A stretch of DNA of 64,000 nt from positions 1 to 64,000 of the forward strand of contig JBEKIL010000001.1 of NCBI GenBank assembly GCA_050011775.1. The letters run 5' to 3'. Every line of letters starts with the position of its first letter. The stretch's first letter is position 1. The DNA is from CAVZMI01 sp050011775. GTDB taxonomy: Bacteria > Bacteroidota > Ignavibacteria > UBA10030 > CAVZMI01. The notes beneath the pieces were generated by a model, which saw only the letters and a list, made by a program, of their open reading frames with translations, ran no database searches and was not told where the DNA came from. Both the position numbers and the translations under genes were made by a program. This document shows, one piece after another, positions 25,797 through 34,219 of the stretch.

Positions 25797-26879
25797 TTAC
25801 CTTTGTATTCGTGCCGAACCACCCTTGGCAAACGACCGCACCTGTTCCAAAGTCACCATTGTTGTGTCTCCGGGAGTTGTCGTTAGCAACGCGCCGTGTG
25901 CCCAACCAAGTTTTACGGCTTCGTCCGGTGTTTCGCCTGTTAATAAACCATAGAAAAATCCGCTTGCGAATCCATCGCCGCCGCCGACGCGGTCGAGTAC
26001 ATCCAGATCACAGGTGGGCGAGATGTATGTCTTGCCGTCAATCCAGGCAACTGCACCCCAGCTATGCCGGTTCGTTGAATGTACTTCGCGCAACGTTGTG
26101 GCTACGACTTTCACCTGAGGATGTTTCGCAACAACTTTGTCGATCATAGCAAGAAACACGCTCGGATCAAGTTTCGATTTCGCAGCGACTTCCGGACCGG
26201 GAATGCCAAGACCTTTCTGCAGGTCCTCTTCATTGCCGACTAAAACATCGGCGTTTTCCACAATGCGTGCAACCACCTCAACCGCTTTTTTCTGTCCACC
26301 CCAGATATTCCACAGCTTTTCACGGAAATTGAGATCGAAGCTTATAACCGCACCTGCTTTCTTTGCCGCCTTCATACCTTCGATGATAACCTCACCGGTT
26401 GTTTCCGAGAGCGCTGCGAATATGCCGCCGCTGTGAAACCATCGGACACCGCCAGAGAAGATTGCGTCCCAGTCGAAGTCACCGGGTTTTAAGTGTGCCC
26501 CACCTTCATTCGACCGGTTATAGAACACTACCGGAGGACGAATACCCTGTCCCCGGTCACTGTATACTGTTGCCATATTAGGACCGTTTACTCCGTTGTG
26601 CTTGAAATGTTTGTAAAACGGTTTTACTCCCATCGCCCTCACTCTCTCGGCAATCAAATCGCCGATCGGGTAATCGACCATTGCCGTGACGATGCCGGTA
26701 TTCATACAAAAGCAATCGGCCAGGTTTGCGGCCACGTTGAACTCACCGCCGCTGACATGAATCTGACACTGGGTCGCCTTCCTGAAAGGAACAACGCCCG
26801 GATCCAAACGATGCACCAGTGCACCCAATGAAACAAAATCCAATGCACCATCTGGACGGATTTTAAGACCGTTGCTCAT
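25797..26879 (-). CDS. PfkB-family sugar kinase, paralogue 2 (KdgK-like)
   Basis: The 360-residue kinase has 'FVSLGALVHRLDPG', 'SGGEFNVAANLA', 'NADVLVGNEEDLQKGLG' and the catalytic 'RVGGGDGFASG'. It is probably a 2-keto-3-deoxygluconate kinase given KduI, KduD and KdgA in the same island, but the two tandem paralogues cannot be told apart by inspection. It follows the SDR mannonate dehydrogenase by 50 bases, with AAAGGAG before its ATG. Retention of both kinases in one operon suggests separate substrates. Confidence 0.85.
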   Translation of the reverse strand: MSNGLKIRPDGALDFVSLGALVHRLDPGVVPFRKATQCQIHVSGGEFNVAANLADCFCMNTGIVTAMVDYPIGDLIAERVRAMGVKPFYKHFKHNGVNGPNMATVYSDRGQGIRPPVVFYNRSNEGGAHLKPGDFDWDAIFSGGVRWFHSGGIFAALSETTGEVIIEGMKAAKKAGAVISFDLNFREKLWNIWGGQKKAVEVVARIVENADVLVGNEEDLQKGLGIPGPEVAAKSKLDPSVFLAMIDKVVAKHPQVKVVATTLREVHSTNRHSWGAVAWIDGKTYISPTCDLDVLDRVGGGDGFASGFFYGLLTGETPDEAVKLGWAHGALLTTTPGDTTMVTLEQVRSFAKGGSARIQR

Positions 26880-26929
26880 CTTGTGCTCCTTTATTTCACA
26901 TTTATGCTATGAATGAATTCATGCTTTTT

Positions 26930-27763
26930 TTATACACCCGAATATGCCGAGAATCCGCCATCAACCGGTAACACGATTCCCGTGACGAACTGTGAAGCCG
27001 GCGACAGGAGCCACAGCATGGCGCCCAACAAATCCTCCGGTGCACCGAAGCGTGCCATCGGTGTGTGATCCAGAATTTTTTTACCGCGGGCCGTCAATTC
27101 ACCTGTCACTTTGTCGGTTAAGAGAAATCGGTTTTGCTCGGTCAGAAAAAACCCCGGTGCAATTGCATTCACACGGATGTTCGGCGAATATTCCTGTGCC
27201 ATATGAACAGCCAGCCATTGTGTAAAGTTACTCACAGCTGCCTTCGCTGCCGAGTATGCCGGTATGCGGGTCAATGGACGGAAAGCGTTCATCGATGAGA
27301 TATTCAGAATAACTCCTTCTTTTTGCTCCGCCATTTTCTTCCCGAATATCTGACTCGGTAGAATAGCACCGATCAAGTTCAAATTCGAGACGAACTGCAG
27401 AGCTTCGACCGGAATGTCGAAGAAGCTTTGATCTGCATTCGTTGTCGCTTTAGGATTATTCCCCCCCGCACCATTGATGAGGTAATCAATCCGTCCATAA
27501 GTTGAAAATACTATATTCGCCGCCTCCTGGACTTTCACTCTATCGAGCACATCGACAAAAAGAACGAGATGTTTCCCTTTTGTTGTGCCAAATGAATGAA
27601 GTACTTTCTCACCCATCACGACATCGCGGTCGAGAATAGCGACATTTGCATTGCATGCAGCAAGCGTTTTCGCCATTTCACCACACAGAACACCCCCGCC
27701 GCCCATGATTACGATTGTTTTGCCGGTAAAATCGTATGCCTTGGTTACTTCCTGCAATTCCAT
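26930..27763 (-). CDS. uxuB: SDR-family D-mannonate oxidoreductase (fructuronate reductase)
   Basis: This enzyme reduces D-fructuronate to D-mannonate with NAD(P)H in the cytoplasm. It is of the short-chain dehydrogenase type, not the long-chain E. coli UxuB fold. The 277-residue protein has the cofactor motif in 'IMGGGGVLCGEMA', the structural 'NGAGGNNP', catalytic Ser in 'NISSMNAF' and 'YSAAKA' (Tyr, Lys), and 'RVNAIAPGFFLTEQNRFLL', which I associate with this subfamily. It sits between the transporter and the kinases, directly downstream of UxaC and UxaE in pathway order. AAGGGGA precedes the ATG. Confidence 0.85.
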   Translation of the reverse strand: MELQEVTKAYDFTGKTIVIMGGGGVLCGEMAKTLAACNANVAILDRDVVMGEKVLHSFGTTKGKHLVLFVDVLDRVKVQEAANIVFSTYGRIDYLINGAGGNNPKATTNADQSFFDIPVEALQFVSNLNLIGAILPSQIFGKKMAEQKEGVILNISSMNAFRPLTRIPAYSAAKAAVSNFTQWLAVHMAQEYSPNIRVNAIAPGFFLTEQNRFLLTDKVTGELTARGKKILDHTPMARFGAPEDLLGAMLWLLSPASQFVTGIVLPVDGGFSAYSGV

Positions 27764-27784
27764 AATAAAAATCCCCTTATGAGA

Positions 27785-29479
27785 TTATAATTCCACCCGT
27801 TTCATTTTTGGTGCTAATACATTAAATATCACCCATGCAAATAAATATATTGAGCCGCATATAATGAACATAATGTAGTACCCTGTCTCGATGGAACCTA
27901 ATGCCTTAAAATGATCCAATATTATCCCGGCAGTTTTTGCTATTAAAATACCACCGATTCCACCCGCCATCCCGCCAAATCCTGTTACTGAAGCGACAGC
28001 TTTCTTCGGGAACATATCCGAAGTCGTAGTAAAAAGATTTGCGGACCATGCCTGATGTGCCGATGCTGCAAATCCGACGATTAAAATGGCAAACCAATGG
28101 CTGTATTGCCCCAAGGCCTGAGCTGTAACTATCGGTATTACACACAACGCAAAAACGAGCATGGCAAAGCGACGCGCTTTATATACTTCCCATCCCCTTT
28201 TGATCAGATTCCCCGAAAGCCACCCGCCATAGACACTGCCGACGGTCGTCATCGTATAAACGACGGCAATCGGAAGTGCGAGTTCTGTCTTCGACATATG
28301 GTATTGCTTATTTAAAAATGAAGGGAGCCAGAACAAATAGAACCACCACACTGGATCGGTTAAGAATTTCCCCACAATAAATGCCCAAGTTTGTCTATAC
28401 CCAAGAATGCTAGTGGGCTGTTCATCCCCATATCGATTAGAACCAGCAGTCCCTTTAATAAAGCCTAAAAAGATAAGACTGTATATAGATCCTAAAATGG
28501 GAATAAGGTTGATGAGCACCATCCATCCAGAATAATTTAAATCATGCCATCGTCTTACTTGGGCTGCTAAACCCATCCATACATATATAATTAATAGAAC
28601 CAATAATAAAATATCATATCCAATATTTATAGTTGATATACTCATCCGCATGAAGAGGTAGAGATATGGAATAGATGTTAAAGTTGAAGCTATTATCAAA
28701 CTTAGAATAATTGACCAATATGTACCTCTCGTGATTCGTCCCTCAAAAGAAAAATTCTTCTTTATAAAATTTTTCTTCGATAAAGATTTCGACTCATTTA
28801 ATGCTTCTTTTTGCCTTTCCTCATTAACGGCTTCATCTTTGTCGCTATGGATATAATCATACTCTTCTTTTTTCAATCTGCGATGCTTACTCGGAATTTC
28901 ATACACGGCAAACCAGAAGAACAACCATATAAGACCCGCGGCGCCGGTAAGAATGAATGCCCATTGCCAACCCCACCATAGAGCGATAAGGGGTACCGTA
29001 AGCGGGGCGATAATCGCACCCACATTCGTTCCGGAATTAAAAATTCCGGTTGCCAATGCCCTTTCCTTTTTGGGAAACCATTCCGCGACGGTTTTGATGG
29101 CCGCGGGAAAATTGCCCGATTCACTTATTCCGAGCACACCGCGAGCGACCATAAAACCGTACGTATTCCGTGCAAATGCATGACCGATGGCTGCAATACT
29201 CCATACGAATAACGACACTGCATATCCTAATTTCGTGCCGATTTTATCTATAACCCGTCCGACGCCGAGCATCCCGATGGCATACGAGAGCTGAAAAATA
29301 ACAACGATGTTGGCATAGTCTGATTCCGACCATCCGAATAAAGGCTCGAGGTAATCGTCTTTCAAAAGACTGATGACCTGGCGGTCCAGATAATTCACCG
29401 TAGTCGCAAAGAAAATGAGCGCCAGGATAGTCCAGCGATACTTTCCAATCGTCACCTTTATTTCATTAGTCTCCGGCAT
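27785..29479 (-). CDS. Hexuronate MFS transporter (ExuT-like) with inserted DUF805 domain
   Basis: The transporter imports galacturonate or glucuronate across the inner membrane. At 564 residues it is about 130 longer than normal ExuT-type proteins. Residues 1-200 form the first six helices ('NYLDRQVISLL', 'GISESGNFPAAIKTVAEWFPKKERALATG') and 358-564 the second six ('YRQTWAFIVGKFLTDPVWWFYLFWLP'). In the central cytoplasmic loop, residues about 240-352 are a complete DUF805 domain ('FSFEGRITRGTYW', 'VRRWHDLNYSGWMVLINLIPILG', 'GTAGSNRYG') with about four hydrophobic segments. The insert is in frame and AT-richer than its flanks. The function of DUF805 is unknown; here it may be a passenger or a regulator. 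UxuB follows after 21 bases. Confidence 0.9.
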   Translation of the reverse strand: MPETNEIKVTIGKYRWTILALIFFATTVNYLDRQVISLLKDDYLEPLFGWSESDYANIVVIFQLSYAIGMLGVGRVIDKIGTKLGYAVSLFVWSIAAIGHAFARNTYGFMVARGVLGISESGNFPAAIKTVAEWFPKKERALATGIFNSGTNVGAIIAPLTVPLIALWWGWQWAFILTGAAGLIWLFFWFAVYEIPSKHRRLKKEEYDYIHSDKDEAVNEERQKEALNESKSLSKKNFIKKNFSFEGRITRGTYWSIILSLIIASTLTSIPYLYLFMRMSISTINIGYDILLLVLLIIYVWMGLAAQVRRWHDLNYSGWMVLINLIPILGSIYSLIFLGFIKGTAGSNRYGDEQPTSILGYRQTWAFIVGKFLTDPVWWFYLFWLPSFLNKQYHMSKTELALPIAVVYTMTTVGSVYGGWLSGNLIKRGWEVYKARRFAMLVFALCVIPIVTAQALGQYSHWFAILIVGFAASAHQAWSANLFTTTSDMFPKKAVASVTGFGGMAGGIGGILIAKTAGIILDHFKALGSIETGYYIMFIICGSIYLFAWVIFNVLAPKMKRVEL

Positions 29480-29566
29480 TATTCGACCCTTTTATAGGTT
29501 ATGTGGTATAAGGAAATCTTTTTATCGTTGTATGCTTTTCAGGATGATCTTGCCCTCACCCATTCA

Positions 29567-30979
29567 TCACCCCAAATTGAAGTATCTCTTTGCATTGTAA
29601 TAACAGATATCTTGTACGATACCACCGATAAGTTTTATGTCATTTGGAATTAAACCTTTTTCCATTTCGGTTCCCAGGATGTTACATAATATTCTACGAA
29701 AATATTCATGGCGCGGATACGAAAGAAAACTTCGTGAATCTGTCAGCATGCCTACAAACCGGCTTAGAATTCCCATATTCGAAAGCGCCTCGATTTGCTT
29801 TTTCATGCCGTCGAGCTGGTCCAGGAACCACCAGCTTGAACCGTATTGCAACTTGCCCGGGATGCTGCCGTCCTGAAAATTCCCGATCATTGTCGCCATC
29901 AACTCATTATCGCGAGGATTGAGATTATATATAATCGTTTTGGTCAGCCGTCTCTGTGAATCGAGCCTGTCAAGCAATTTTGCCAGTGGTCGTGCAATCT
30001 CAAAATCGCCGATCGAATCGAAACCGGTGTCAGGACCCGCTTCCTTCATCATCCGTGAGTTTGTATTCCGGAGTGCGCCGAGATGGTACTGCTGAACCCA
30101 TCCCTTCTCATAATCCATCACTCCGAATTCAAATAACATAGCTGACTTGAATTTTAATATATCTTTTATATCCAGGCTTTTCCGCTTCTTTAACCTTCTA
30201 AAAATATACTTAATCTCCGATTCGGTATAGTCTTCTGCATATGCTGTTTCTATTCCGTGATCAGACAGACGGCAGCCGTGTGCGTGAAAATAATCGTGCC
30301 TCTGACGAATGGCCGAAATGAATGCCTCAAAGTCTTCGATATCAATTCCCGATACATTTTGCAGTATTTGAAGATAGGAAAGAAAGGCATCTACGTTCTC
30401 GACCGCCATCGCTTTATCCGCACGAAATGCTGGTATCATCTGAGTAAATCTATTTTTACTTTTTGCATATACTTCGTGATATTCGAGCGAATCTACCGGA
30501 TCATCGGTTGTACAGACAACCTCCACATTCATTCTCTTAAGAATTCCCTGTGTGGAAAATCCCGGCATCGCCAGCTTTTTATTGCATGTATTCCAAATAA
30601 CCTTTGCCGTCTTTTCATTCAGGAGTGTATTTGTTATTCCGAAAGGACGCCGTAGTTCCAGATGAGTCCAGTGGAAAAGCGGATTACGAATTGTTTTCGG
30701 CACTGTACGCGCCCACATTTCGAATTTTTCCCAGTCGCTTGCATTGCCCGTTATAAAACGCTCATCGATGCCGCAGGTCCGCATCGCCCGCCATTTGTAA
30801 TGATCTCCGTACAACCATATCTGCGTCAGGTTGGCGAATTGCCTGTTCTCGGCAATTTCCTTTGGTGAAAGATGGCAGTGATAATCGATGATCGGCAAAA
30901 ATTCTGCATATTCATGATAGAGCCTGGATGCGGTTCTTGTTTCAAGTAAAAAGTCTTCGTGGATGAATTTCTTTTTCAT
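29567..30979 (-). CDS. uxaC: Uronate isomerase UxaC
   Basis: UxaC isomerises D-galacturonate to D-tagaturonate and D-glucuronate to D-fructuronate. The 470-residue protein has the full family pattern: 'IIDYHCHLSPKEIAENRQF' (amidohydrolase-type H-x-H metal site), 'WRAMRTCGIDERFITG', 'VVCTTDDPVDSLEYH' and 'FVGMLTDSRSFLSYPRHEYFRRILC'. A strong AAGGAG site precedes the ATG. It lies 87 bases upstream of the transporter, same strand, and starts the saturated-uronate branch of the island. Confidence 0.96.
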   Translation of the reverse strand: MKKKFIHEDFLLETRTASRLYHEYAEFLPIIDYHCHLSPKEIAENRQFANLTQIWLYGDHYKWRAMRTCGIDERFITGNASDWEKFEMWARTVPKTIRNPLFHWTHLELRRPFGITNTLLNEKTAKVIWNTCNKKLAMPGFSTQGILKRMNVEVVCTTDDPVDSLEYHEVYAKSKNRFTQMIPAFRADKAMAVENVDAFLSYLQILQNVSGIDIEDFEAFISAIRQRHDYFHAHGCRLSDHGIETAYAEDYTESEIKYIFRRLKKRKSLDIKDILKFKSAMLFEFGVMDYEKGWVQQYHLGALRNTNSRMMKEAGPDTGFDSIGDFEIARPLAKLLDRLDSQRRLTKTIIYNLNPRDNELMATMIGNFQDGSIPGKLQYGSSWWFLDQLDGMKKQIEALSNMGILSRFVGMLTDSRSFLSYPRHEYFRRILCNILGTEMEKGLIPNDIKLIGGIVQDICYYNAKRYFNLG

Positions 30980-31075
30980 TTTCTCTCCTTCAATAGAAGT
31001 TCATTCATCGAACACCGTTTGCATTATTAAAAAGGTCTTTTTCAACTTTCATCGCGGTTCTATCCAATAATCTAT

Positions 31076-32317
31076 TTATTCTTCAATAGCCAGCGTTATA
31101 TTCAAGGGAGATCCAACTCGTTGTGAAAATTCTTTCAGATAATTATTCCAATCTTCGGAATTGTTGAAGTCGCCGCTGCGCGTCCAGCCGGCTCCTGCAT
31201 AATATGTCGCAGTTTTTCCAAGCTTAACCGTCCCTGTAATAAGGAGATGGATCTTGTCCTCCTTAATACCACTAAAGGCTTCCTTCGTCATGATGATGCC
31301 GGTACCGAGTGAACCATTCTCTATGTTGTCGTTAGTTTGCCCCCAAAGACTTACCGATCGATTCTCTTTGTCTGTAAAACTTATGACACCTTTGCGTTTC
31401 ACAATACCGGCAGCAAACGGAACCGTTTCAGTCGAAGAATCACATCTGTACGTGACTTCGATTTTATCGAGGTTGACTCCGGCATCAATTGCAAAGCGTT
31501 TGACCTCTGAAATACTTTTTCCCTCGAACAGCACCGGTTTGTATGTTACCTCGAACATCGCCCGTATCGGACCTGTCGCAAGAATCCTGTACGAAGCAAA
31601 AACTCCCGGTTGATAAAGCGAGTCATTTTTATAGAGCGCGCAACTACCCGCCCCCAGCGTTCGCCCCACATCGAAGAAATCCGCCCCTTCACCGTGATCT
31701 TCGTGATAAGAAATCCTGCTGCTGTCGGTTACTTCATCACCTCTGTACCATTTTTCTATTATGGGATAACGGACGCGCTTCGTCCAGACATCAATTCCAT
31801 TATTTAATTCCTTTGCAAACGCAGGACCGTAGATCCGGTGTGCAATCCGGTCATTTTCCCATGCTATATCTTCACGAGGAATCATAAAGCGCACATCGGT
31901 GAGCGATTCGGCCGTTTTCGGCCCTTTGTTCCATGTTTCGACAATGAACTCTCTTGTTTCTTTAGCTTTGAAGCCTGAACAAAAAATCAATTCCTCCGGT
32001 GTTCCGTCATGATCTTTATCAATAACCTGTGTGACGAACTCGATGTTTGTTGTCGCATCAAAAACATGTGTCCGTGCCGGATCTAAAGTTAAAATTTTTT
32101 GTCTGAGATCGTTCCACTGGAGAACGACCATTTCGCTTGAACGGTTCAGATTCAATAAATTTGAGACTGTTACATGTATCCGTGGATCTTTTGCAAAAGC
32201 GTAATTGATGATTACACAGATGAATAGTATTAATGCGGTTATTTTCTTCTTTGGGATGGGAAAAGCCAAAGTAAAAATCGCAGCTGTCTTATTTTTAGGA
32301 TATATCGCTTCTTTCAT
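31076..32317 (-). CDS. Exported DUF4861 protein
   Basis: The 413-residue protein has a long basic N-terminus, a hydrophobic signal (about 27-42, ending YAFA) and the DUF4861 block 'SYHEDHGEGADFFDVGRTLGAGSCALY'. DUF4861 proteins recur in polysaccharide-utilisation loci for pectin and related uronans, but I know no assigned reaction. The conserved H-E-D-H-G-E cluster looks like an active or metal site. It starts 11 bases after the kduI stop, inside the same operon, with GAAGGAAA before its ATG. It may process an unsaturated or modified oligouronate in the periplasm. Confidence 0.85.
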   Translation of the reverse strand: MKEAIYPKNKTAAIFTLAFPIPKKKITALILFICVIINYAFAKDPRIHVTVSNLLNLNRSSEMVVLQWNDLRQKILTLDPARTHVFDATTNIEFVTQVIDKDHDGTPEELIFCSGFKAKETREFIVETWNKGPKTAESLTDVRFMIPREDIAWENDRIAHRIYGPAFAKELNNGIDVWTKRVRYPIIEKWYRGDEVTDSSRISYHEDHGEGADFFDVGRTLGAGSCALYKNDSLYQPGVFASYRILATGPIRAMFEVTYKPVLFEGKSISEVKRFAIDAGVNLDKIEVTYRCDSSTETVPFAAGIVKRKGVISFTDKENRSVSLWGQTNDNIENGSLGTGIIMTKEAFSGIKEDKIHLLITGTVKLGKTATYYAGAGWTRSGDFNNSEDWNNYLKEFSQRVGSPLNITLAIEE

Positions 32318-32328
32318 TCCATTTCCTT

Positions 32329-33162
32329 CTATTGTAAGTCACTCATCGAGACACCATCCATATCATCGAACACCTGGTTTTCACCGCCCATCGCCCAGAT
32401 GAAGCTGTAATTGCATGTTCCGACTCCGGAGTGGATTGACCAGCTTGGATTCAGTACCGCCTGTTCATTGCGCATTACCAGGTGACGTGTTTCACCCGGC
32501 TGTCCCATAAGATGGAGTACTATTCCACCGGGAGGCATATTATAGTACATATATACTTCCGAACGTCTCTGATGCGTGTGTGACGGCATTGTGTTCCAGA
32601 CACTGCCTTCCTCCAATTCCGTCAATCCCATGACTAACTGACAGCTTTGAATGCCATTTGCATGAATTAATCTGTTGATGGTTCGTTTGTTTGCGTCATG
32701 CTGGCTTCCAAGTTTCAATTGATCGGCATCGGCAAAGCGGGCATGAGTCGTCGGATATTCTTTATGAGCAGGATAACTGACAAAATAATACTTAGCAGGT
32801 TTCGCCGCATTTTTACTTCTGAACTCAATATCCTTTGTACCGCGTCCGATATAGAGTGCGTCTTTGTTCGACATTGTGAGTATTTTACCATCGACACCGA
32901 TGGTTCCTTCATCTCCTATATTGATGATGCCAATCTCGCGCCTTTCGGCAAAAAAATCTGCCGCCATTTCTTTCTTTGTCGCCATCAATTTCAGAGTCTT
33001 TTCTACCGGCACGGCAGATCCCGTGATTGACCGATCTACGTCGGAGTATGTCATATGAATATCATCAATCGCGAACAGATTACCAATGAGGAACATTCTC
33101 CGAAGCGCCTCTGTCGTCATTGTTTTGAATCCTTCCGGATCAGTACCGAACCTTATATCCAT
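32329..33162 (-). CDS. kduI: 5-keto-4-deoxyuronate isomerase KduI
   Basis: KduI converts 4-deoxy-L-threo-5-hexosulose uronate, formed spontaneously from unsaturated galacturonate, to 3-deoxy-D-glycero-2,5-hexodiulosonate. The 277-residue cupin is full length. The zinc ligands match the family: H195 and H197 ('SHTHQRRSE'), E202 and H244 ('WSIHSGVGT'). No signal peptide. AAAGG precedes the ATG. Its product is the substrate of KduD, encoded 1.1 kb upstream in the transcript. Confidence 0.96.
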   Translation of the reverse strand: MDIRFGTDPEGFKTMTTEALRRMFLIGNLFAIDDIHMTYSDVDRSITGSAVPVEKTLKLMATKKEMAADFFAERREIGIINIGDEGTIGVDGKILTMSNKDALYIGRGTKDIEFRSKNAAKPAKYYFVSYPAHKEYPTTHARFADADQLKLGSQHDANKRTINRLIHANGIQSCQLVMGLTELEEGSVWNTMPSHTHQRRSEVYMYYNMPPGGIVLHLMGQPGETRHLVMRNEQAVLNPSWSIHSGVGTCNYSFIWAMGGENQVFDDMDGVSMSDLQ

Positions 33163-33233
33163 CTTTCTATCCTTTCTTCGAATCTTTCTATCAACAATTC
33201 ATAATCTGATGCTTCAGATTTCCATATTTGTTA

Positions 33234-34193
33234 TCAAACCTGTACCAGATGAATAGCAAATCCACCGATTTCGAGATCGAGATACACGGTGGAAAGTTTT
33301 CCGTTCTTTTCGCTCTTTGTTTCCGGCTTGATTCCGATTCCCTTCAGTGACAGATAGGCAATTGCACGCTCAATAAAATTGGTGGTAATAGCGATATGAC
33401 CGTGAGTACCGAGATAATGCCGCTTCAGTACCTCAAACTGAGTCCCAACGAAGATCGAACCGTTTGTGTCCTGAGGGATGAGCTGAAATATCTTTTCTAT
33501 CTGGTGAGCAATATTCAGCGCTTCATCGGGAGAAGGTGAGTTCATCCCGATATGTCTGAGTTCGAATCCAAGCATTGTAGTGACTGCCTGTCGCGATAGA
33601 GCCGCGATCTTTTCAAACTGACCTGCTTCGATCATCTCAGGATTCACCATCCAGCTTCCGGCGCATGCAAGAACTCCCGGGAATCGAAGATAGGACAGGA
33701 GCATTGACTGGTCAATGCCGCCGGTGGGAATAAACTGCAGATTCCTGAATGGCGCTGCAATCGCTTTCAGGTACTGCAAACCACCGCACGCTTCTGCCGG
33801 AAAAAATTTTACAGCATCGAGACCGTATTCAAGCGCATATTGAATCTCTGTCGGGGTTGTAATGCCGGGTACAACAGGAATTGCATTGGATATACAATAC
33901 TCGACAACTTTCGGGTTAAATCCCGGCGACACAATGAAACGCGCCCCGGCATCGATCGCTATCCGAACCTGATCGACTGAGATAATGGTCCCTGCACCCA
34001 CAAGCATCTGCGGCGAATTTGCCGTAATCCGTTCGATCACACGTGCAGCGGCCTGAGTCCGGAATGTAACTTCAAAAGAGGTCAACCCGCACTCACGCAG
34101 TGTCTGTGCAAGCATCGCTGCTTTCTTTTCATCTTCGACGGTTGCGACAGGAAGAATTCCCTGCAATCCAATCTTTTTCAGAATATCGTCCAT
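33234..34193 (-). CDS. kdgA: KDPG/KHG aldolase fused to a C-terminal VOC-like domain
   Basis: The aldolase splits 2-keto-3-deoxy-6-phosphogluconate into pyruvate and glyceraldehyde 3-phosphate. Residues 1-205 are a complete class I aldolase with E41 and R45 ('FEVTFRT') and Schiff-base K129 ('VKFFPAE'). Residues about 210-319 add a glyoxalase/VOC-like module ('HIGMNSPSPDEALNIA', 'HGHIAITTNFIERAIAYL', 'GGFAIHLVQV'). Similar aldolase-VOC fusions occur in some Firmicutes. The role of the extra domain is unknown. The gene lies 26 bases after kduD and 71 before kduI. Confidence 0.9.
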   Translation of the reverse strand: MDDILKKIGLQGILPVATVEDEKKAAMLAQTLRECGLTSFEVTFRTQAAARVIERITANSPQMLVGAGTIISVDQVRIAIDAGARFIVSPGFNPKVVEYCISNAIPVVPGITTPTEIQYALEYGLDAVKFFPAEACGGLQYLKAIAAPFRNLQFIPTGGIDQSMLLSYLRFPGVLACAGSWMVNPEMIEAGQFEKIAALSRQAVTTMLGFELRHIGMNSPSPDEALNIAHQIEKIFQLIPQDTNGSIFVGTQFEVLKRHYLGTHGHIAITTNFIERAIAYLSLKGIGIKPETKSEKNGKLSTVYLDLEIGGFAIHLVQV

Positions 34194-34219
34194 TGAATTT
34201 TTTATTTTTCAATTGTATG

